From a bacterium (GTDB lineage Bacteria; Vulcanimicrobiota; Vulcanimicrobiia; Vulcanimicrobiales; Vulcanimicrobiaceae), in NCBI GenBank assembly GCA_021778415.1, contig JAJYCL010000001.1, positions 1-64,000 of the forward strand: a DNA stretch of 64,000 nucleotides. The letters are read 5' to 3'. The notes below the pieces were generated by a model that saw only the letters and a program-made list of their open reading frames with translations, was not told where the DNA came from and ran no database searches. This document shows positions 58,982 through 64,000 of the stretch, one piece after another; the stretch's first letter is position 1, and each line of letters starts with the position of its first letter. The position numbers were made by a program, and so were the translations under genes.

Positions 58982-61066
58982 CTATGTTCCCTTTTGGGCT
59001 CCCGCGTAGACAATCCACTTAAAGTACAAGGCAGGTGTCGTTGAAAGCGAATTTGGATTGCCATACACCAAATAAAATTCATTATGAGCATGAAGATAGT
59101 GAAACGCCGCACTCAGATTATCGGCAAAAAGCGGAACAAAAGACGGGGGAGAATAGGAGTTAGGAAGATTCATTCCATTGATTCGACGAGCTCCGACATC
59201 GAGCGATGCATCACGGGAAAATTGCCAATCTACTCCGACCGTATTCAGCCACTGACGAAACGATGGCTCATTCACCGCGTTCGATGCATAGATATTTTCG
59301 TTGAACTGCAACGATACACTGATCCGTTTTTTGAGTTGATAGGTATCAAAGGCTTGCCACGTTTGCGCACGTCCGTGAAAATACTGCCCTTCACTATACC
59401 CTATGCCAACAGGCGTATTTGACGAGAGATTATATCCAAAAAATGCACCATTGCCCGCTACGTACGGTAGAAATTCACCATTTGCACCAAGGACCGACTG
59501 AGAGGTTTGGTACAAATGCATGGAGATCAAATTTTTCAAATCGAGCGACGCTTGATAGCCGGCCTCCGCTTGCGCTAACGCACCACGATGATTCCAAAGC
59601 CGGCTGACATTGGCCGAGACCTGCACATCCCTTACTTTGCTTGCAGAAGAAAACGTGAACGTGTGCATTGCATAACCTTCATATCCTCCGGTGTCCGTTT
59701 GGGCCACATACCCATCAACCGGGCTATATTGCGCACCTATGAACTGTCGTGCAACGAGTGCGGTCGTCTGCTGCGAAAAATATCCTACTCCAACCTCGCC
59801 GTAATGCCCCTGCGTAGGGTCGGTCACAAACGTTCCATTTTCGCGCCCGTAGTTCGCGTAAGCCGAAAGATGCGACTTTCCTAGGAGAACACCGCTTGTT
59901 ACAGTCGTCGTCGTATCCGTGAAACTCGCCGTATTTACCAAAACCCGCTGCACATTAACTGACAATGCACGAGTCGTATTACGAGTTGAAAAATTTAATG
60001 CAAGGGCGGAATCCGTACGTCCGGTACCAACAGCGGTAAACCCGCCGACACTCAACGGGCCTTGCGTTCCTTCAATTCCATAGGCTTGTCGATACGTCGG
60101 AATCGCTACCGTGTATAACGACTGCGGACAGCTTAAACACCCGAATGCATTATTGAAATATCCACTAAGCTGGGTGAAAAGGGGACGAACTTCCGAAAAT
60201 TGCCGTGCAAACGCGGTTGGAGAAATCGATTGCTGATCGGTTTCAACGTTTGAATAATCGGGATGCACCGATCCAAGGAACGATGCTGTCGGCGTAATCG
60301 GAATGGCAAGATCGAGCCCCATCTGCGATGTCGAGCCGCCAGCGTTTTTCGAACCAGCGACGGCGAGAAGATAGGGCTGAAAACGTGGGCGCGGACGCGA
60401 TGCTTTTTGTGTCGGCACGGTCGGCATGACGCCGGTTATCATCCCCTCATAGAGAGGATCCGCTGGTCCGCCGGAATCGGGATTATAGGTCCAAACGTCC
60501 GTTGCATTCGATTGCACCGCGTAGCGCAGAAATTGCACCGACCAGACATGCGATGCACCCGTACGCAGGATATTAAATGGAATACGCATCGTCACGACAT
60601 ATCCGCGACGATTGCGCGATGCAGCCGCAACCCAATCCGGAGAGTAAGACGAATTTTCGCTTGAGGCTTGCGTCCGGACGCCGCGAGCATTCGCAAAAAA
60701 ACCATACGAAAACCCTTGTTGCCCTTGCGGGTTCAGCGAGACGCCAACGTAATCGTCATTATAGACTCCCGACCCGTTACTTACCGTCGCCGCTCGAATG
60801 ATCGAATGTTGCCTGACAACAAAGGCAACATCGAGGCCGGCGGCATCCTGCGCAATGTAGACCACGGGTGGATGCCGTTGAGTGCGACGATTCGTAAAAT
60901 CATACGATAAACGAATGCTCTTCGCGCCTTTCCACGTTGCGTCAATTTGACCGGACATACTTGGTGTTGCGGCGAGCACTGGAACGGCAATACTCGGCAT
61001 GGTGGCCGCCGCAGCCGCTCCAACGGGCGCAAGCACACCGAGCAAGCAAACGAAAAACCATTTCAT
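58982..61066 (-). CDS. exported CBM9-like/DUF5916-type protein with large beta-barrel
   Basis: A 694-aa protein. It has a signal peptide (MKWFFVCLLGVLAPVGAAA). Residues about 25-210 form a carbohydrate-binding family 9-like domain (IDATWKGAKSIRLSYDF; VYNDDYVGVSLNPQG). The next about 470 residues are amphipathic strands rich in Tyr/Phe/Gly, as in outer-membrane barrels of the DUF5916 type. The ATG was chosen because it begins a classic signal peptide. An in-frame ATG at 61198 would add 44 residues, themselves partly hydrophobic. Ligand unknown, possibly oligosaccharide. Confidence 0.75.
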   Translation of the reverse strand: MKWFFVCLLGVLAPVGAAAAATMPSIAVPVLAATPSMSGQIDATWKGAKSIRLSYDFTNRRTQRHPPVVYIAQDAAGLDVAFVVRQHSIIRAATVSNGSGVYNDDYVGVSLNPQGQQGFSYGFFANARGVRTQASSENSSYSPDWVAAASRNRRGYVVTMRIPFNILRTGASHVWSVQFLRYAVQSNATDVWTYNPDSGGPADPLYEGMITGVMPTVPTQKASRPRPRFQPYLLAVAGSKNAGGSTSQMGLDLAIPITPTASFLGSVHPDYSNVETDQQSISPTAFARQFSEVRPLFTQLSGYFNNAFGCLSCPQSLYTVAIPTYRQAYGIEGTQGPLSVGGFTAVGTGRTDSALALNFSTRNTTRALSVNVQRVLVNTASFTDTTTTVTSGVLLGKSHLSAYANYGRENGTFVTDPTQGHYGEVGVGYFSQQTTALVARQFIGAQYSPVDGYVAQTDTGGYEGYAMHTFTFSSASKVRDVQVSANVSRLWNHRGALAQAEAGYQASLDLKNLISMHLYQTSQSVLGANGEFLPYVAGNGAFFGYNLSSNTPVGIGYSEGQYFHGRAQTWQAFDTYQLKKRISVSLQFNENIYASNAVNEPSFRQWLNTVGVDWQFSRDASLDVGARRINGMNLPNSYSPPSFVPLFADNLSAAFHYLHAHNEFYLVYGNPNSLSTTPALYFKWIVYAGAQKGT

Positions 61067-61447
61067 GAGCTTAAGACGCGCACGACGAACTGCCCGAAGC
61101 AACGGCACGGGCAGAGGGACCGCGGCGCGGGCAGCTCCAGGAACGAGAAAAAGGGAGACGAGCATGAAGTATGCCGCCCCGACAAGTGGCCGATTCATCG
61201 GGGCTACAGATACACACCGTCTCAGACGAGTTCCTGGACGAACGCCTCATTCTTGTATTCTGTGAAAGCCGATTCAGAGAGTGTGGAACAGCGATGGCCA
61301 CGAGGCCCTCCAAGCCGAGACGGCCCATACCTCGCCTTGGGCTCCAAAATGACATCATATCGATCGTTGCTATGGCGGCTACCCTCCAACGCCAGTTCAA
61401 CACGGGTTTGCAGGTAGCTTACGAGTCCCAATCGATACCATATATGC
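61067..61447. other. intergenic region, no supported gene
   Basis: The region holds the likely divergent promoters for the CBM9-like protein (minus) and the small lipoprotein (plus). The first part may extend the CBM9-like gene if it starts at 61198. An 79-codon minus-strand frame (61222-61461) lacks a ribosome site or recognisable features. I see no hairpins strong enough to call. Confidence 0.6.
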
Positions 61448-61816
61448 GTGAGCGTGCACAATTTTATTTGCCGTGTGGCAACCTCATTATTGCTCGGCGT
61501 CGTTGCTTCGTGTGGAGGCGGAAATCAACCAACCATCCATTCGATCCCTAGTGGACCGGCTCTTTCCTGGACTGCCGGCTGGACGCCAGGAACGCACAGT
61601 GGCTCCCTTGCATTTCAAACGATCGGCCAAACAGCAACGGTATCCGCAATTGCTTCAGCCTATACGTCACAACCACCGTACCAAGTAAGCGTGTCTGGAA
61701 GCTGCGTGACGCCAAGTTCTATAACGATGAATACGACGGTTCAAATTACAGCCGCAAATTCCGGTTCCTGTACGATTTGGATAAGCACGAGTTCACTTTC
61801 AGCAACCGTTCCCTAA
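61448..61816 (+). CDS. small predicted lipoprotein
   Basis: A 122-aa product starting at GTG, with a lipoprotein-like signal (VATSLLLGVVASCGGG, lipobox VASC). A Ser/Thr-rich beta-like domain follows, with the only other Cys pair in GSCVTPSSITM and GSCTIW, probably a disulfide-bonded Ig-like domain. No family recognised. The frame stays open after its TAA (61814-61816) into the next reading frame, so it may be the intact N-terminus of a truncated larger gene. Confidence 0.5.
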   Translation: MSVHNFICRVATSLLLGVVASCGGGNQPTIHSIPSGPALSWTAGWTPGTHSGSLAFQTIGQTATVSAIASAYTSQPPYQVSVSGSCVTPSSITMNTTVQITAANSGSCTIWISTSSLSATVP

Positions 61817-61849
61817 AACACGGCCTGCCCGAAGCAATTCGCTGCGTTC

Positions 61850-62182
61850 ATGATGCCCACGGAACCGGGTCCGAGCGAGGATGATGCTGCTTTTTCGGGA
61901 ATCGCTAACGGCAATTCATCTTTCGACTGCGCGCATTTTTCGAGGTTGTTAATTTTGTTGCTTAAAATTGTCTCAGCTACTGCCCTATTTTTGTTGTTAC
62001 TAGTCCCCTTTTTCAGGCAGAGGAGAAATCGCGGATCGCTGACCATATGGTCAATTAGCTGTCTCCTGTTCGCGCTGCTTTTTATGCCTCAACTGCAGCA
62101 ATTTTCACTCGCTCTTAGCATTTGCGCGATCGTCGGCTTTTCTGCTTACTTGTTTTCATTACGATCTACAAGGTTACATTAG
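61850..62182 (+). CDS. small membrane protein of uncertain reality
   Basis: A 110-codon frame with about three hydrophobic segments (LILLLKIVSATALFLLLLVP; IWSISCLLFALLFMPQL; ALSICAIVGFSAYLFSL). It lies in the same frame as the lipoprotein gene 34 bp upstream, separated only by one TAA. No ribosome site stands out. It could be a separate tiny membrane protein or the C-terminal relic of a disrupted gene. Confidence 0.35.
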   Translation: MMPTEPGPSEDDAAFSGIANGNSSFDCAHFSRLLILLLKIVSATALFLLLLVPFFRQRRNRGSLTIWSISCLLFALLFMPQLQQFSLALSICAIVGFSAYLFSLRSTRLH

Positions 62183-62601
62183 GGCGAGATGCCTCGATTT
62201 CGTAGAGACGGAGTTAATTCAAGTCGAGTTCGCACTTAAAATCGCGAACTCGACGATCCGATCTTCGAGGCGCGCGAATCGGCGCGCGCGGTCATTTTCG
62301 AATATATTGAGATCTGGCACAATCGCCAACGACGACATACGACGCTCGGACATGGCAGCCCCGTGCGGTTCGAAGAAGATCAGGCTGCATAAACTCCGTG
62401 TCTACGAGCACCTCACTGTTCTCCGCTGGCGCACAGATTCTCGCCGCAAAGCACGTTTCCATGAAACGGCGCAATCGATTTTCTGCCCGATTTCTATATC
62501 ATCAAAAAAATGGCCGTGTACGGATATAACGCCGATGATCAAAACGAGAAAATCAACTAACATCAAGCTTTTCCGCTCGTGATCGCATAGAAATGCATTC
62601 G
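62183..62601. other. intergenic region, no supported gene
   Basis: Several short open frames occur on both strands, but none has a ribosome site, recognisable domain or signal peptide. The local base composition is more AT-rich than the rest of the window. It ends in the long palindrome at 62602. Confidence 0.55.
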
Positions 62602-62632
62602 AATAAATCGCGCCTCGAGGCGCGATTTATTT
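62602..62632. terminator. 30-bp perfect palindrome with T-rich flank (probable terminator)
   Basis: Fifteen bases, AATAAATCGCGCCTC, are followed directly by their exact complement in reverse. The centre is 62616/62617, and the flank continues TTATAA. As RNA this folds into one long hairpin with A/U ends on both sides, so it can terminate transcription in either direction. A protein-binding palindrome is an alternative. Confidence 0.6.
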
Positions 62633-62816
62633 TATAACGACGTATTCTTGAGTTTTTCACGCGGCGATTTTGCGCGATCAGTTGCCCTTACGCTCATTCA
62701 TATAGTGGAATAACCGATTAAAATGGTTTCCACTCGAAGGGCAAAAAAAATGCCGCTAACCTGATTTCGGATTATCGTCTGCTATCGGTTTTCTGCCTTT
62801 TTATTTTGTGGGAATT

Positions 62817-63721
62817 TTGAATCGTAAGTTTTTTCTATTGCAGCGGCAGCGCTTGCCTGTTCGTTGTTTGCTGGATGCTCCGTAGGGGCTGCAAATACGC
62901 TCATTGACACCGCCTCGCTAGCGAGCGTGCCAACACAGCAAAACTGTCACATTGTTCCTAATGCATCACAGCACGATGTCGTATTCGCATCGTGTACGGA
63001 TACGGATTTTCCATGTACGACAAGCCAACCGAATATGTCATGCGAGGGGACTACCGTAATCTATGATCCATCTGGCAACCCCGGTCGAGGATCGCCGTGT
63101 AGTTTGCCGCCCGGAGGCGCCATTGAACCGCCAAATGCGCCAAGACCTCCCGGCCCGATTCACAAGCCATTACTGCATAAATCGGCGCTTCTCTTATTAT
63201 CCGAAAAACTCGCGGCGGCCGGCATTGTTCGCGCTACTGTAAGCGCTCAAATAGCCAATAATGCCGTGCAGAAGTTCTAAAATCTCACTGACGCCGAATC
63301 CCAAGACGCTTTTGCTGATACGAGCGTATTTTCAACAACGTCAACTTTAGAGCTTTGGAAAACGCTCTCGCCGGCTGGAAGTCCTGCACTTTGCGGCCCG
63401 TTTTTTACCACGGTCTCATCCCTCATCAATTCCGATGGAAGCCTGATGACCGTTTCCGAAATTCAGCAGTCTTTTGCACTACCTCAAACTCCAACGGCGG
63501 TGAGCATCGTGTCCGGCTACGCCCCGGGAGGAACTGCTTATGTGGGAACCGCTGCAAGTAATACATTTGGCCCGGGTGGCGGTCTTCAAATTTTCGGAGG
63601 GTCCAAAGCGACACTGGCGGAAGATTCGACTGTCTCGACGGAATCTGCCCTATCAAGTCTTGGCGAGGCGTTGGAATCGCTAATTGAAGCCCTGCACACC
63701 GCTCATTGTCATGCCCAGTAA
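62817..63721 (+). pseudogene. decayed lipoprotein gene (frameshift plus internal stop)
   Basis: A TTG at 62817 begins NRKFF, but the frame breaks at a TTTTTT run (62829-62834). Adding one T restores a perfect lipoprotein signal, FSIAAAALACSLFAGC, continuing into the frame that runs from 62835. That frame stops at TAA (63278-63280) after NNAVQKF, yet it stays open in register to 63721 with a coherent Thr/Gly/Ser-rich sequence (EIQQSFALPQTPTAVSIVSG). No start codon lies between the stop and 63446. So it reads as one gene of about 300 codons broken twice. Sequencing error could explain the T-run but less easily the TAA. Function unknown. Confidence 0.6.
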
Positions 63722-63727
63722 AATTAG

Positions 63728-64000
63728 GTGAACGATTTGCGTCCAGCCAACGAGTCTTTAGTCTCCGTAATAGACGACGGCAAATTCGCTCGGCGCATAC
63801 TCGTGTTGCCCGATCGAAGGAAGAGCGTCCAGCACACAATTAAACGATTCGATATATATGGCCAGCGAGTACTCGTTCGATTCCAAACAACTATCCCAAA
63901 AATGGATTTGATTGGCGTATGCCCGCTAACCGTTGCCGGGTTTCATGCCGAATTCCCAAACGCGGAATCACCGTCAATGAGGGGCTATATCGACGAATCG
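63728..64000 (+). CDS. partial reading frame running off the window edge
   Basis: From GTG at 63728 the frame is open for 91 codons to the last base, giving mixed charged and hydrophobic sequence (DDGKFARRILVLPDRRKSVQ; IPKMDLIGVCPLTVAGFHAE). There is no signal peptide or recognisable motif, and the ribosome site is weak. It follows the decayed gene by 6 bp. Too short to classify. Confidence 0.35.
   Translation, partial: MNDLRPANESLVSVIDDGKFARRILVLPDRRKSVQHTIKRFDIYGQRVLVRFQTTIPKMDLIGVCPLTVAGFHAEFPNAESPSMRGYIDES

Noticed and set aside
61222-61461. 79-codon minus-strand frame
   Set aside because: No ribosome site, no domain, overlaps the start of the lipoprotein gene.
62292-62582. Short opposing frames in the AT-rich gap
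   Set aside because: They overlap each other and have no start signal or recognisable sequence.

Overview
The window looks like chromosome from a diderm (Gram-negative type) bacterium of a poorly sampled lineage. It encodes a TolC-type outer-membrane factor, several predicted secreted or beta-barrel proteins and many lipoproteins. It also has a mix of traits often reported for Candidatus Eremiobacterota/WPS-2: copper-amine-oxidase-like N domains fused to barrels, an EF-G paralogue, and a SUF-only Fe-S operon with a SufR-type repressor. No ribosomal or rRNA marker is present, so this assignment is an inference. Genes are tightly packed, with many ATGA or short overlaps and frequent GTG (one clear TTG) starts. 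Almost everything from 0.2 to 61 kb is ordinary chromosomal housekeeping. I see no integrases, insertion sequences, CRISPR arrays, tRNAs or rRNAs.

Layout: 0-0.2 kb holds a 47-bp palindromic repeat array. 0.2-3 kb is a homocitrate/isopropylmalate-synthase-like enzyme with an NDH-2. 3-4.4 kb has an M50 membrane protease and an unknown gene. 4.4-9.9 kb (minus) has a family-5 solute-binding lipoprotein, an AhbA/AhbB-like tandem Lrp-fold protein, and an outer-membrane factor with an RND-type adaptor but no pump. 10.2-11.5 kb is a stalk-plus-barrel surface protein with a TTG start and a good terminator. 12.3-19.7 kb (plus) has a nitrilase, beta-propeller, NAGPA-like protein and TldD/TldE. 19.7-26 kb has ProC, a TlpA-like thioredoxin pair, a divergent FolD, a LON-domain protein, an O-methyltransferase, a flavin reductase and an MBL hydrolase.

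26-32.5 kb is a SUF region. sufR plus a NifU-like scaffold that lacks one ligand Cys are divergent from sufC-D-S-U, which runs directly into a DUF485/ActP-like symporter pair. There is no sufB. A consensus promoter overlapped by an inverted repeat lies between the two arms.

33.6-44.3 kb is a long plus-strand run. It holds an ECF sigma factor; a protein fusing a zinc-binding anti-sigma domain to a complete O6-alkylguanine-DNA alkyltransferase; pyroglutamyl peptidase; a PHP-domain protein with a histone-H1-like Lys/Ala/Pro tail; an EF-G paralogue; two solute-binding lipoproteins; and PyrE. The sigma/anti-sigma-alkyltransferase pair is the most system-like novelty: a repair protein apparently wired directly to a sigma factor.

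44.3-47.4 kb (minus) has a split RCK-pore-RCK potassium channel, a peroxiredoxin whose catalytic Cys codon is TGA (a probable selenoprotein) and an RNase Z-like MBL protein. 48-52.9 kb (minus) has rhodanese-ThiG-ThiS-ThiO, ETF-ubiquinone oxidoreductase and an M14 peptidase. 52.9-55.2 kb has a LOG-like protein and a beta-CASP nuclease. 55.4-61.1 kb (minus) has an M20 amidohydrolase, two TonB-C-like paralogues, an alkyltransferase-like protein with Ala at the active site, and a CBM9/barrel protein. 61.4-64 kb is lower in coding density and contains decayed or split lipoprotein genes and a partial reading frame at the right edge.
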